This document shows, one piece after another, positions 43,370-52,955 of a stretch of 64,000 bases of DNA. A program made the translations under genes and the position numbers. The notes beneath the pieces were generated by a model. The model made no database searches, had not been told where the DNA came from, and saw only the letters and a list, made by a program, of their open reading frames with translations. This DNA comes from Tuwongella immobilis (GTDB lineage Bacteria > Planctomycetota > Planctomycetia > Gemmatales > Gemmataceae), in contig NZ_LR593887.1 of NCBI RefSeq assembly GCF_901538355.1, forward strand, positions 1,774,920 to 1,838,919, given 5' to 3'. Position 1 is the stretch's first letter. Each line of letters starts with the position of its first letter.

Positions 43370-46300
43370 TTATTCATACATCGTATCATCGCCGCCTTGT
43401 TTGACGTTGAAATACTTCGCCTTCGGATGGTGCGTGACAATCGCGGTGGTCGATTGTTCTGGCTCCAGCAGGTACGATTCGGTCAGGTGCAGTCCGATGC
43501 GTTCCGGCTGAATCAACTGGAAGAGCTGGACCTGATCCGCGAGATTCGGGCACGCGGGATAGCCGAACGCATACCGACAGCCTCGATAATGCTTCTTGAA
43601 CAGCTTCTGAATCTGCGTGGAATCGTCCGCCCCGATGCCCCATTGCTGACGCAAATAGCGATGGAACCATTCCGCCAGCGCTTCCGCCGCCTCGACGCCC
43701 AAACCGTGCAGGAACAGATAGTCCTGATATTTCTTATCTTCGTACAGTTGTGCCGTCCGCTTGCTGACCTCTTCGCCCATGGTGACAGCGAACAGGCTGA
43801 CGACATCCGTGGGTTGGCCATCAACCAACGGCTCGAAATAGTCGGCCAGGCAGAGATAGTCGCCGTGATCCTGCCGCGGGAAGTGGAAGCGGGTCTTTTC
43901 CGTGCGTCGGTCTTCCTCGAAGACGATGAGATCGTTGCCGTCGCTGCCGCAGGGGAAGAATCCGTACACGGCCTTGGGCTGAAGGACGTTTTCATCGAGG
44001 CAGTATTGTTTGAGCCGATTCAACGCCGGAATCGCCACTTCCTGCATTTGTCGCTCGTATTCGCGTGGATCGACGCCACCCTTGCGGAACTGCCACTGCG
44101 TGCTAAACAGTGTGCGTTCGTTGAGATATTGCAGCACATCGCGGACATCGATATCCGTCAGAACTTTGCTGCCAAAAAACGGCGCGGGCGGCAAATTCGG
44201 GGCACGCTCCAGCGTCGGCGAGCGGCGGATATTGGCCATCGCCTGGTGGATCGCATCATGCGCGGGGCAGCATCCCGGCGCGTGATCGTGGCTGCCATTG
44301 CCATTGCCATTGCCATTGACGGCAGGATCGCCAGGCAACACTGTCAGCGAGCCATCTCCCGGCCCGGCATTTTGATACACGGGCTGATTGGCGCGTTCGA
44401 CCAAGCCGCGCAGTGCCGAGGAGCCCAAGCGATTCAGTTGGGCCTTGGCCTTCTTCTGTTCGATGAGTTTGTCCATGATCCGCAGGCCATCGAAGGCATC
44501 TTCGCCGTAGAAGAGTTTGCCCCGATACAACCGCGTCAGATCTTCTTCGACGTAGCGGCGGGTGAGGGCCGCTCCACCGAGAATCACCGGCGGCGTCAGG
44601 CCGCGCTCGTTCAACGTCATCAAATCTTCTTTCATGATGACCGTCGATTTCACCAGCAGGCCGCTCATGCCGATGGCGTCGGCTTGATTCTCCTGGAAGG
44701 CGGTAATCATGTTTTCCACGGGCTGCTTGATGCCGATGTTGTAGACCTTGTAGCCGTTGTTCGTGAGAATGATGTCCACCAGGTTTTTGCCAATGTCGTG
44801 CACATCGCCTTTCACCGTGGCCAGGACGATTTTGCCCTTTTCTTCGCCTTCGACCTTTTCCATGAATGGCTCAAGGGCGGCAACGGCGGCTTTCATCACC
44901 TCGGCGGATTGCAGCACGAACGGCAGTTGCATCTTGCCCGACCCGAACAGTTCACCCACCACCTTCATGCCGTCCAGCAGAATGTTGTTGATGATGTCGA
45001 TAGGCGTGTAAGTCTCGCGGGCCAACTCCAAGTCGGCGAAGAGGCTATCGCGGCGGCCTTGGATAATCGCTTGTCGCAGGCGTTCTTCCACGGAGTCGCC
45101 CAGGGATGCGCCTTTGGTCTTGCCACCCTCGGCTTTGCGATCCGCGTAATGCTCGATGAGTTCCTGCAGCGGGTCGCCTTGATCGTACTCGGCGAAGATG
45201 AGTCGGCGGGCGAGTTCGACGCCTTTTTCGTCGATCGACGCCAAGGGCACAATCTTCGACGCATGCAAAATTGCCGAATCCAGGCCGTATTGCACGCAGT
45301 AATGCAGAAACACCGAGTTGACCACCTGCCGCGTATACGGGCTGAGGCCGAAGCTGACATTGGACAGACCCACGGTGGTGAGTGCGCCGGGGCAGCGTTC
45401 CTTGATGAGGCGGATGCCTTCGATGGTTTCCAATCCGTTGCGGCGTTCTTCGATTTGTCCCGTGGAGACCGGCAGCACCAGCGGATCGAACAGCAGATCA
45501 TGCGCGGGGATGCCGAATTCTTGCGTGCAAATGTCGTAGATGCGCTTGGCGACTTCGGCCTTGTGTTCGGCGGTTCGGGCCATGCCCCGATGCTCGTCGA
45601 TGCAACCGCACACGAGCGCCGCCCCGTATTTGCGGGCGAGTCCGGCGACTTTGTCCAGTTTGTGACGACCTTCTTCCAGGTTGGTGGAATTCAGAATCGC
45701 TTTGCCGGAAATCAGCTTCAGTGCTTCTTCCATGACCGGCACTTCGGTTGAATCGACCATGATCGGCAAGCGAATGACTTCGTTGTAGCGCTTGATGACT
45801 TCGCGCATGTCTCGAATTTCATCGCGGCCCACAAACGCCGTGCAGACATCCAGCACGTGAACGCCTTCGCGCTCTTGTTCTTGGGCCATTTGCACCAAGC
45901 CGTTCATATCTTGGGCTTCGAGCAACTGCTTGAACTTCCGCGATCCGTTTGTGTTGGTCCGCTCGCCGATCAGCATCGGTCGGGGATCTTGCATCAGATT
46001 CACGGAGCCGAACAGACTGGAGACGGCAGGCTCCCATTTTCCGGCACGGGGCGCGGGTTTCTTGCCGAAGATGCGATCGCAGACGGCTTTGAGGTGAGTC
46101 GGTTTGGTGCCGCAGCAGCCGCCGATCACGTTGACGCCGAATTCGTCCACGAATCGCTCATGCCATTGGGCCAATTCTTCCGGGCCAAGCGGGAAGTGCG
46201 TCTTGCCGTTGAGGTTTTCCGGCAAACCCGCGTTGGGCAGCACCGAAATTTTCTTGCTGCAATACTGGCTGAGATAGCGAACATGGCTGAGCATCAAGTC

Positions 46301-47002
46301 CGGGCCAGTGGCGCAATTCAGGCCAATCACGTCGATTTCGGGGAAGGCTTCCAGCGTCGAGAGTGCGCCGGCAATGTCGGTGCCCGGCAGCATGGTGCCG
46401 GTGCGCTCGATGGTCACTTGCACCATCAACGGCACTTTCACGCCCATTTCCTTCATCACATCAATGGCGGTGATGACAACGCACTTGGCTTGCAGAATAT
46501 CGAAGCAGGTTTCGATGAGCAGCGCATCGACCCCCGCTTCGATCATGGCCCGAATTTGCGGCCGATACGATGCAGACATCTCATCGAAGTGCATGTAGAT
46601 GGATTCATTGAGCAGCGACGGCATTTTGGTGCCCGGCCCAATGGAGCCAACGACAAATCGCGGTCGGCTGGGGGTGGAGTATTGGTTGGCGGCATCGCGA
46701 GCAATTTCAACCCCGCGACGATTCACCTCCGTAACTCGGTCTTCCCAACCGAATTCCGCCAGCACATGGCGACTGCCGTTGAAGGTATTGGTTTCTACGG
46801 CATCGCAGCCAGCTTCAAAGTACGCCTTGTGAATGGCAGAAATCCATTCCGGGCGTGAAAAATTCATCGCATCGGAAAGATTGACGAGTTTTTCACCGCC
46901 CCAGTCAGCCGCAACGGGATCGTTTGCATGGATGCTGGTGCCCATGCCGCCGTCGAGAATGAAGACGCGTTCTTGCAAAATATCGAGAAATCGAGCGGGC
47001 AT
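43370..47002 (-). CDS. metH: Cobalamin-dependent methionine synthase
   Basis: A 1210-residue enzyme that moves a methyl group from methyltetrahydrofolate to homocysteine via B12. All four modules are present: homocysteine-binding (about 1-320, with GGCCGT near 297 supplying zinc Cys), pterin-binding (about 345-640, starting at GERTNTNGSRKF), B12-binding with cap (about 650-880, DVHDIG near 730 carrying the axial His) and the C-terminal SAM-binding reactivation domain (about 930-1210, with RFHFPRQ). A short linker rich in Asn, Gly and His lies near residue 860-900. The start used is the ATG with CAGGAG nine bases upstream; a TTG ten codons earlier is possible. Upstream lies a structured region with a terminator hairpin facing the gene. 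Confidence 0.97.
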   Translation of the reverse strand: MPARFLDILQERVFILDGGMGTSIHANDPVAADWGGEKLVNLSDAMNFSRPEWISAIHKAYFEAGCDAVETNTFNGSRHVLAEFGWEDRVTEVNRRGVEIARDAANQYSTPSRPRFVVGSIGPGTKMPSLLNESIYMHFDEMSASYRPQIRAMIEAGVDALLIETCFDILQAKCVVITAIDVMKEMGVKVPLMVQVTIERTGTMLPGTDIAGALSTLEAFPEIDVIGLNCATGPDLMLSHVRYLSQYCSKKISVLPNAGLPENLNGKTHFPLGPEELAQWHERFVDEFGVNVIGGCCGTKPTHLKAVCDRIFGKKPAPRAGKWEPAVSSLFGSVNLMQDPRPMLIGERTNTNGSRKFKQLLEAQDMNGLVQMAQEQEREGVHVLDVCTAFVGRDEIRDMREVIKRYNEVIRLPIMVDSTEVPVMEEALKLISGKAILNSTNLEEGRHKLDKVAGLARKYGAALVCGCIDEHRGMARTAEHKAEVAKRIYDICTQEFGIPAHDLLFDPLVLPVSTGQIEERRNGLETIEGIRLIKERCPGALTTVGLSNVSFGLSPYTRQVVNSVFLHYCVQYGLDSAILHASKIVPLASIDEKGVELARRLIFAEYDQGDPLQELIEHYADRKAEGGKTKGASLGDSVEERLRQAIIQGRRDSLFADLELARETYTPIDIINNILLDGMKVVGELFGSGKMQLPFVLQSAEVMKAAVAALEPFMEKVEGEEKGKIVLATVKGDVHDIGKNLVDIILTNNGYKVYNIGIKQPVENMITAFQENQADAIGMSGLLVKSTVIMKEDLMTLNERGLTPPVILGGAALTRRYVEEDLTRLYRGKLFYGEDAFDGLRIMDKLIEQKKAKAQLNRLGSSALRGLVERANQPVYQNAGPGDGSLTVLPGDPAVNGNGNGNGSHDHAPGCCPAHDAIHQAMANIRRSPTLERAPNLPPAPFFGSKVLTDIDVRDVLQYLNERTLFSTQWQFRKGGVDPREYERQMQEVAIPALNRLKQYCLDENVLQPKAVYGFFPCGSDGNDLIVFEEDRRTEKTRFHFPRQDHGDYLCLADYFEPLVDGQPTDVVSLFAVTMGEEVSKRTAQLYEDKKYQDYLFLHGLGVEAAEALAEWFHRYLRQQWGIGADDSTQIQKLFKKHYRGCRYAFGYPACPNLADQVQLFQLIQPERIGLHLTESYLLEPEQSTTAIVTHHPKAKYFNVKQGGDDTMYE

Positions 47003-47133
47003 GGCGGCATGCTCCTGAGCAGGCGTGGGCAATCAACCGGGTACACGTCCATTTTAGGGAATGGCCGCGAAAAGCAACACCAGACGTGGAGCTTTGACCG
47101 GGGGAAGTGGATGCGGGTTCACCCCAAGAAATG

Positions 47134-47174
47134 AAAAAAAAGTCGGCCGGGTACCATCCATGGCCCGGCCGACT
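47134..47174 (-). terminator. Rho-independent terminator upstream of metH
   Basis: On the minus strand, an 11-base perfect stem (AGTCGGCCGGG with CCCGGCCGACT, plus-strand positions 47141-47151 and 47164-47174) is followed by a run of eight T residues. It lies about 130 bases before metH in the same direction, so it either ends a short upstream RNA or works as an attenuator in the metH leader. Confidence 0.8.
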
Positions 47175-47333
47175 TCACAAACGCCGCAGCGATCCTTGCC
47201 ACGGCCCATTGAGATTCCACGCTGGCCGACCAAGTGTATAGAAGCGCCAATACACTTTAGTCTTTACCGCTCCACAGCATCCAATGCCGCAGGCGGACCA
47301 TCCATGGCCCTGAGCAGGGCCAGTCGTGGAATC
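47134..47333 (-). ncRNA. Candidate structured RNA or metH leader element
   Basis: A ~200-base minus-strand region that folds strongly by eye and ends in the terminator at 47134-47174. A 15-base-pair stem with one bulge is formed by plus-strand arms 47213-47227 and 47318-47333. Inside are a perfect 8-base hairpin (47232-47239 with 47250-47257) and a GGCCCTG/CAGGGCC hairpin that competes with the long stem. A 14-base direct repeat (accatccatggccc) occurs at 47153-47166 and 47297-47310. It matches no riboswitch class I know (cobalamin, SAM or SAH cores not found). A possible metH promoter (TTGCTT and TAAAAT, 15-base spacing) lies downstream, which favours an independent small RNA. Confidence 0.4.
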
Positions 47334-48030
47334 AGCAGATGGCTCGATTCCTGGGCTCAATCCGAGCGCAGGAGTGTTTCGTTGGTCATCCCCGATTGAA
47401 CTTCGGTACGTGTGGGATGAATCGTGATTTTGCTGAAGGATGCCCGCTTTTGAATCATCCGAGGACGAATCATAACGTCTTGCCTGCGAGAGGGTTGCAT
47501 CCTTACTGGTCTCCCCGTGGTGTTGATAACCGCGTTGGATTCGATGGCCCTAAGTTACCGTCTCCTGAGATGATGTCAATTCGATTTTTCCCACTGGCGA
47601 TGCTTCAGAATCCGGTCGAATTGTGCGGATAGTAGCGATTTTGTCGGTAAGTCGTGATTCGGCAACGCTTTGGAGTGAGGCGTTATTTTTCGATTTCTCC
47701 TCAGTATTTCGTTAAATTTCTGATTCTTCGGAGCGAATTCCTGTCTCGGCACTTGGGATTGTCTCGATTTTTGAGTTCGAATTCCGTTCCCAATCGTGGG
47801 GGTGGGCACGATTTTTCCCCTGAAATCGTCCATTTCTCGACCGGAACAATGGTTCTGTTCTTGCGGTGATTCGCTGCCGAATGGTTGTTGACTCTGTGAT
47901 ATGCACGCTTTTCTGCTGCATTCCGCTGTCTGCTCCATTGCCAGTTTCGGCAAGTGGCCTAACCATGACTGGGTACCCCATTCCCGAATCCATCCGCGAG
48001 AGCATCGGCTTTCGAGAAAGTAGGAGTCTC
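47334..48030. other. Long intergenic region, no gene seen
   Basis: About 700 bases of lower G+C content than its surroundings. No frame here looks coding. An 8-base inverted repeat (47436-47443 with 47497-47504) could close a hairpin containing a smaller one. The last part before 48031 should hold the promoter of the small membrane protein. Confidence 0.5.
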
Positions 48031-48429
48031 ATGGCAAAAATCGCACTGCTGGCCGGGTTGCTGCTCATTGGCATTGGCTGCGCCAGTTATTTTGGCACCG
48101 GAACCGAGAGCAAGACCGCGTTGATCCCCGCCGGGTTCGGTGCCGGGCTGACCGTCTGTGGCTTGATCTCGCTGGCCAAGCCGAGCCTGAACAAGCATGT
48201 GATGCACGCCGCCGCCATGATCGGCCTGCTGGGCACGATCGGCGGATTGGTGCCGACGATTCGCCAAGTGGTGAAGACGGGATCGGTCGATTTCACCAGC
48301 CCGCCGTTTCTGGCGGGGGCCGGGTTGACCGTGGTGAGTGCGGGATTCGTGTTCCTGTGCGTGCGCTCGTTTATCGCTGCCCGCAAGGCCCGCGAAGCCG
48401 CCGAGGGGAAAACCACCCCGACGGCTTGA
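48031..48429 (+). CDS. Small four-span membrane protein
   Basis: 132 residues with four hydrophobic segments (starting MAKIALLAGLLLIGIG, then near 35, 60 and 95) and a basic C-terminal tail. The start is set by TAGGAG seven bases before ATG; upstream codons in the frame have no support. Family not recognised; it resembles small planctomycete inner-membrane proteins of unknown role. It converges with the prenyltransferase-like gene. Confidence 0.75.
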   Translation: MAKIALLAGLLLIGIGCASYFGTGTESKTALIPAGFGAGLTVCGLISLAKPSLNKHVMHAAAMIGLLGTIGGLVPTIRQVVKTGSVDFTSPPFLAGAGLTVVSAGFVFLCVRSFIAARKAREAAEGKTTPTA

Positions 48430-48462
48430 TGCCCGCGACATGAAGTGATGGTTGGATTCCGG

Positions 48463-48482
48463 CGGCGGGAGCAATCCTGCCG
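48463..48482. terminator. Possible hairpin terminator between convergent genes
   Basis: An 8-base stem (CGGCGGGA with TCCTGCCG, one G-T pair) capped by a GCAA tetraloop, in the 54-base gap between stop codons. T runs are poor on both sides, so termination is plausible but not certain. Confidence 0.4.
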
Positions 48483-48483
48483 C

Positions 48484-49401
48484 TTACTTTCTCGCCGCAA
48501 TCGCCTCTTTCAGCCACTTCTCGACGATTCCGACATAATAGACGCCGCTGAGATTCGATGGGGTGTTCGGTTGCACGCCGTAGCCACCATCGGCATTGCG
48601 ACAACGGGCCATGAATTCCCGCAATTTCGCCATATCCTCGGGAATTTGCCCATATCGATCGAATGCCCGCATGACCCGATACGTCGAGGCCATTTCGGAC
48701 GGCTGATCGACGATGCCAAATCCGCCATCGGCCCGCTGTCCGGCTTGCAGCACGGCCGTGAACCCCGCGATGCGCTCCGGTTTTTGGTAGACTTCGCCCA
48801 CGCGGGCCAACGCCACCAGCGTGCCGCCCAGCGTGCGCGCATCACGCAGCCAGCCATCCGCCGTTTCCACCTTCGGCATCAGTCGAATCCACGCCGCGCG
48901 GGTCTTGCCGAGAATCTCGCGGGGATCGCCCAGCATTTCAATTCCCGCCACGGCAATGCGCACTTCTTCAAAATTGCTGACATTCTCGGCCAGATACCGC
49001 ACCGCGCTGGCCTGATATTTCGAGACATCCATCTTCAATTCCACCACGGTCGTCAGCGCAATAGCCGTGACTGGGATGGCCGGTTTGCCGCCAGGCACAT
49101 CGGCGAACCCACCGGATTTCGCATCGAAGCAGGAATCGACGAATTTCGCCAACTCCGGCGTCGCGTCAATCGGTTTGCCCCAGTATTTCGATGCACGCAA
49201 TCCCAACGAGGTGGCCATGAGTGTCGCTTTTCCCGATTTGGCGAGTTCGGGCGTCATGGCGAAGGTGCCGTTGTTCAGTCGGCAACTCTGAATGTACGCC
49301 AATGTCGCGGCGGATTCCGCTTCCGGGATGGCGGCAATCGCCCGATTCAACAGTCCAAACGGAGCCAATACGATCACAAGAATCAGCATCATTCTGTACA
49401 T
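48484..49401 (-). CDS. Exported prenyltransferase/squalene-oxidase-repeat protein
   Basis: 305 residues with an N-terminal signal peptide (MYRMMLILVIVLAPFGLL, then AIA). The rest is built from alpha-alpha repeats of the terpenoid-cyclase/prenyltransferase toroid type, shown by repeated QSCR-NNGTFA, AKSGGFADVPGG, ADGGFGIVDQ and NADGGYGVQP motifs. No DDxD or catalytic DCTAE is visible, so it is not a cyclase; such proteins are usually assumed to bind peptides or lipids. It lies just downstream of the mogA gene on the same strand (24-base gap). Function unknown. Confidence 0.85.
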   Translation of the reverse strand: MYRMMLILVIVLAPFGLLNRAIAAIPEAESAATLAYIQSCRLNNGTFAMTPELAKSGKATLMATSLGLRASKYWGKPIDATPELAKFVDSCFDAKSGGFADVPGGKPAIPVTAIALTTVVELKMDVSKYQASAVRYLAENVSNFEEVRIAVAGIEMLGDPREILGKTRAAWIRLMPKVETADGWLRDARTLGGTLVALARVGEVYQKPERIAGFTAVLQAGQRADGGFGIVDQPSEMASTYRVMRAFDRYGQIPEDMAKLREFMARCRNADGGYGVQPNTPSNLSGVYYVGIVEKWLKEAIAARK

Positions 49402-49425
49402 GCGGCATTCCTTCAGAAATAAGAT

Positions 49426-49974
49426 TTATGCAGATTTTGGACGAAATGCTTTGACGATGGATTCGTTCGTTGTCAGATACGGTCCTTCTAACAGGTCGAT
49501 GCAGTACGGAATTGCAGGGAAAACCGCCATCAGGCAATCTCGAATTGCACTCGGCTTCCCCGGCAAATTGACGATCAGACTGCGACCCCGCGTGCCGGCA
49601 ATTTGCCGAGAGAGAATCGCCGTGGGAACAATTTTCAGCGAAACCGCGCGCATTTGCTCGCCAAATCCATCGAGAATCCGCTCGCAGACCGCCGCCGTCG
49701 CTTCCGGGGTGACATCGCGCAGGGCTGGCCCGGTCCCGCCGGTGGTCACAACCAAGCAACACTGCTCGGTATCGCACAATTCCCGCAGCGTGGATTCGAT
49801 CACCGGCTGTTCATCCGGGATGATGCGCGGCACCGATTCCCAGCTGCACGTGAGGATTTCTTGCAGGAATTCGCGGATGGCGGGGCCGCCTTTGTCTTCG
49901 TACACGCCTTGGCTGGCGCGATCCGAGACGGTGACGATTCCAATGCGGATCGGGAGCGGGTTCGAGGCAGACAT
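49426..49974 (-). CDS. mogA: Molybdopterin adenylyltransferase MogA-like
   Basis: A 182-residue enzyme of the MogA/MoaB fold that adenylates molybdopterin before molybdenum insertion. Seen motifs: GIVTVSDRASQGVYEDKGGP near the start, VTTGGTGPALRDVTPEAT in the middle, and LPGKPSAIRDCL near the end. The ATG has AAGGA eight bases upstream; a TTG two codons before is less likely. No other molybdenum cofactor genes are adjacent, though a divergent alcohol dehydrogenase starts 125 bases away. Confidence 0.92.
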   Translation of the reverse strand: MSASNPLPIRIGIVTVSDRASQGVYEDKGGPAIREFLQEILTCSWESVPRIIPDEQPVIESTLRELCDTEQCCLVVTTGGTGPALRDVTPEATAAVCERILDGFGEQMRAVSLKIVPTAILSRQIAGTRGRSLIVNLPGKPSAIRDCLMAVFPAIPYCIDLLEGPYLTTNESIVKAFRPKSA

Positions 49975-50099
49975 GCGCAAAATCCTTGGCCAGAGCAGGG
50001 GGCGACCGATGAAAACTCGGATGCTGCCGATTATAGTAAACCCAACTCCCTGGGTGCATGGGGCATCGGGATGGCATTCGGCACGATGGCGGTTCGATC

Positions 50100-51305
50100 A
50101 TGCGTGAAACGTGGTATTTCGCTTCTGCGGGGCATTTTCTGTTCGGTCGTCACGCGATTCGTCAGCTCGGCGAGCAGGCCCAACGCTTGAGCGCCAAGCG
50201 CGTGTTCATCATGACCGACAAAATTCTCGCCAAAGTGGGCATTCTGGAACAGACGCTCGAGCCGCTTCGCCAGGCCGGAATGACCGTCGAAGTCTTTGAT
50301 GAGGGCGAAGCCGAACCATCGATCGAAATGGTCGCTCGCGCCATCGCCGCCGCCAAATCATTTGGGCCGGATACGATCATCGGCCTGGGTGGTGGCAGCA
50401 ACATGGACGCCGCCAAATACATCGCCACGTTCCTGGTGTACGATCGCCCGCTGCTGGATCTCATTGGCGATGACAAGGTGCCCGGCCCGGTGCTGCCGTT
50501 GATCTGCATTCCCACGACCGCTGGCACCGGCAGCGAAGTCTCGCAAGCCGCCGTCTGCACCGATACCGCCCGCGCCATGAAAGTCAGCATGCTCTCGCCG
50601 TGGCTGCGACCCAAGCTGGCGCTGGTCGATCCGCTGCTCACGGTCACTTGCCCGGCGCAAGTTTCGGCGGATTCCGGGATTGATGCGCTCACCCATGCCA
50701 TTGAAGCGTATACCGCGGTAGACAATGCCGTATTTCCGCTTCCGCCCGGCGAAAAGACGGTCTATCAGGGCAAGACGCCGTTTGGGGACATGATGGCCGA
50801 ACATGCGATTCGGCTGGTCGGCAAGCATCTGCGCAATGCGGTCCGGGATGGCTCCAATCTCGAAGCGCGTGATGGCATGGCGCTGGCGGCCACCTATGGC
50901 GGATTGGCGTTCTCGAATGTCGGTGTCGCGCTCGTGCATGCGATGGAGTATCCGGTCGGTGGCGCAACCCACTGTTCGCACGGGGCCGGCAACGGACTCT
51001 TGTTGCCGTTCGTCATGCAATACAACCTGCCGGGCCGGGAACGCGAAATGGCCAACATTGCCGAATGGCTAGGCGAGGATGTCTCCGGGTTGTCGCTGGA
51101 GGCCGCCGCCCAGCGAGCAATCGTCGCCGTGGAGAAGCTCAAAGCCGATATCGGCATCCCCACCCGACTGCGGGAACTCGGTGTGCAACCCGAACAACTG
51201 CAAGGCTTTGCGGAAAAGACTTTTGCCGTCAAACGGCTGATGCGCGTCAATCCGCGATTCCCCACCTTGGACGATATTCTGGGCATCTTCCAAGCGGCCC
51301 TGTAA
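50100..51305 (+). CDS. Iron-containing alcohol dehydrogenase
   Basis: A 401-residue group III metal-dependent dehydrogenase. NAD-binding features are the GLGGGSNMDAAK motif (near residue 100) and IPTTAGTGSEVS. Metal ligands are expected at the Asp of DSGIDALTHAIEAY, the His in that segment, and the downstream HAMEYPVGGATHCSHG. The start gives MRETWYFASAGHFLFG, matching the N-terminus of this family; the ATG overlaps the end of a promoter region shared with mogA. Which alcohol or aldehyde is used is not evident. It stands alone. Confidence 0.93.
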   Translation: MRETWYFASAGHFLFGRHAIRQLGEQAQRLSAKRVFIMTDKILAKVGILEQTLEPLRQAGMTVEVFDEGEAEPSIEMVARAIAAAKSFGPDTIIGLGGGSNMDAAKYIATFLVYDRPLLDLIGDDKVPGPVLPLICIPTTAGTGSEVSQAAVCTDTARAMKVSMLSPWLRPKLALVDPLLTVTCPAQVSADSGIDALTHAIEAYTAVDNAVFPLPPGEKTVYQGKTPFGDMMAEHAIRLVGKHLRNAVRDGSNLEARDGMALAATYGGLAFSNVGVALVHAMEYPVGGATHCSHGAGNGLLLPFVMQYNLPGREREMANIAEWLGEDVSGLSLEAAAQRAIVAVEKLKADIGIPTRLRELGVQPEQLQGFAEKTFAVKRLMRVNPRFPTLDDILGIFQAAL

Positions 51306-51453
51306 CGATTGTCCCGGTTGTCGCCGCCGGGAATCGGACGGAGTGGACTCACTTTGTGAACCTTTTCACAAATTCCGTGTCCTCTCTGTCTAAGAATGTC
51401 GATAGACTTGCAGTGGCCCAGCGAACCAGCGGGGAAATCCCCGGAGGAACCAG

Positions 51454-52827
51454 ATGGCGGACGCGATTCATCGGGTGGTGATTATCGGCGGCGGATTCGG
51501 CGGATTGAACGCAGCCCAGGCATTGCGGCGCGAACGCGTCGATGTCACGCTCATCGATCGACGCAATTTTCACTTGTTTCAGCCGTTGTTGTATCAGGTC
51601 GCAACTGGGGCACTCTCGCCCGCCAACATTGCCTCGCCGCTGCGTTCCGTCTTGAAGAATCAGCCCAATACGCGGGTCATGCTTGGGGATGTCACTGGGT
51701 TTGATATTTCAGGCAAGGAAGTGGTTCTCGCCGATGGCACACGGGTGGGGTACGATTCGCTGATTGTCGCGGCAGGGGCCGGGCATTCGTATTTCGCCCA
51801 TCCCGAATGGGAAGCCCACGCGCCGGGGTTGAAGACGATCGAAGATGCGACGGCGATTCGGCGTCGAGTGTTGCAAGCGTTTGAAGATGCCGAACTGCAC
51901 GATGATCCGCAAGTTCGTGCAAAGCTGCTCAATTTCGTCATCGTTGGCGCGGGACCGACCGGCGTGGAAATGGCCGGTGCCATCTCCGAATTGGCCCATC
52001 ACACGCTTCGCAAGGATTTCCGGTCGATCGATCCCGCCACCGCCCGCATCGTGCTGTTGGAACACGCTCCCCGCGTGCTGATGCCGTTCCACCCCAACCT
52101 GTCTGAACGGGCCCGCCGCGAATTGCAGCATATGGGCGTCGAGGTTGTCACCGGGGCGATGGTCACCGACATTCAAGCGGAAGCCGTGACCTATCAACGC
52201 GACGGTCAGACGGTGGTGATTCCCACGCGCACGGTCGTCTGGGCCGCCGGTGTGAAGGCGTCGCCGTTGGGGAAAATGCTCGCCGATGCCACCGGGGCGA
52301 ATCTCGATCGCGCGGGCCGCATCGAAGTGGAGCCGGATCTCACGCTGCCAGGCCACCGCGATCTTTACGTCATCGGCGATATGGCGCTGGGACGCTATCC
52401 CGATGGCAAAACGCAACTGCCCGGCGTGGCACCCGTCGCCATGCAGCAGGGGAAATATGCCGCCAAAGCGATTGTCCGCCGATTGAGAAATTCTCCGGTC
52501 GAACCGTTCCGATATTGGGACAAAGGCAGCATGGCGACCATTGGCCGAGCTGCCGCAGTCGCCGATTTGTACTTCGTTCGATTCGGTGGGTATCTGGCGT
52601 GGCTGGCCTGGTTGTTTATCCATCTGATGTACATTGTGGCGTTCCAAAATCGCCTATTGGTGTTGTTCCAATGGTTCGGGAACTATCTGACCCGCAATCG
52701 GGCCGCGCGACTGATCACCGAAGTGGCGAGCGACGACAATCCGCAGGCCGGAACGACCCCCAACCGCGAGATGACCACCCAGGTCGCACCACCGACACGG
52801 GCCGCAGTCACGGCGACGCCTTCGTAA
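51454..52827 (+). CDS. ndh: Type II NADH dehydrogenase (NDH-2)
   Basis: A 457-residue FAD enzyme that passes electrons from NADH to quinone at the membrane without pumping protons. The FAD-binding VVIIGGGFGGLNAA starts near residue 9, the second nucleotide site VIVGAGPTGVEMAG near residue 167, and VIGDMALG near 308. The C-terminal segment (YLAWLAWLFIHLMYIVAF) is the amphipathic membrane-binding helix pair known from Ndh. The ATG has GGAGG seven bases upstream. No redox partner is adjacent. Symbol given by family similarity. Confidence 0.92.
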   Translation: MADAIHRVVIIGGGFGGLNAAQALRRERVDVTLIDRRNFHLFQPLLYQVATGALSPANIASPLRSVLKNQPNTRVMLGDVTGFDISGKEVVLADGTRVGYDSLIVAAGAGHSYFAHPEWEAHAPGLKTIEDATAIRRRVLQAFEDAELHDDPQVRAKLLNFVIVGAGPTGVEMAGAISELAHHTLRKDFRSIDPATARIVLLEHAPRVLMPFHPNLSERARRELQHMGVEVVTGAMVTDIQAEAVTYQRDGQTVVIPTRTVVWAAGVKASPLGKMLADATGANLDRAGRIEVEPDLTLPGHRDLYVIGDMALGRYPDGKTQLPGVAPVAMQQGKYAAKAIVRRLRNSPVEPFRYWDKGSMATIGRAAAVADLYFVRFGGYLAWLAWLFIHLMYIVAFQNRLLVLFQWFGNYLTRNRAARLITEVASDDNPQAGTTPNREMTTQVAPPTRAAVTATPS

Positions 52828-52955
52828 CCGGCACCCGTCACGACCGAATTGCGGATTCTCCACAACTTCATCACCCGATGCTTGATTGGGAGACCGCATT
52901 CGGGGTAGCCTAATGCGAGATCAACAGACAACGCGGATTGTGCGAAGGGGAGGCC

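Noticed and set aside
43211-45751. 846-codon plus-strand frame
   Set aside because: It lies opposite metH, whose four domains are intact; composition (Arg, His, Gln, Leu) is typical of antisense frames.
47175-47360. 61-codon minus-strand frame overlapping the structured RNA
   Set aside because: No ribosome site, and the strong base-paired structure explains the sequence better than coding.
47341-47400. tRNA-like stretch near ggctcgattcctgggctc
   Set aside because: No cloverleaf with an anticodon stem and acceptor stem could be built around it.
47134-47600. Cobalamin, SAM-I, SAM-IV or SAH riboswitch before metH
   Set aside because: The core motifs of these classes could not be placed in the minus-strand sequence; only generic hairpins and a terminator are visible.
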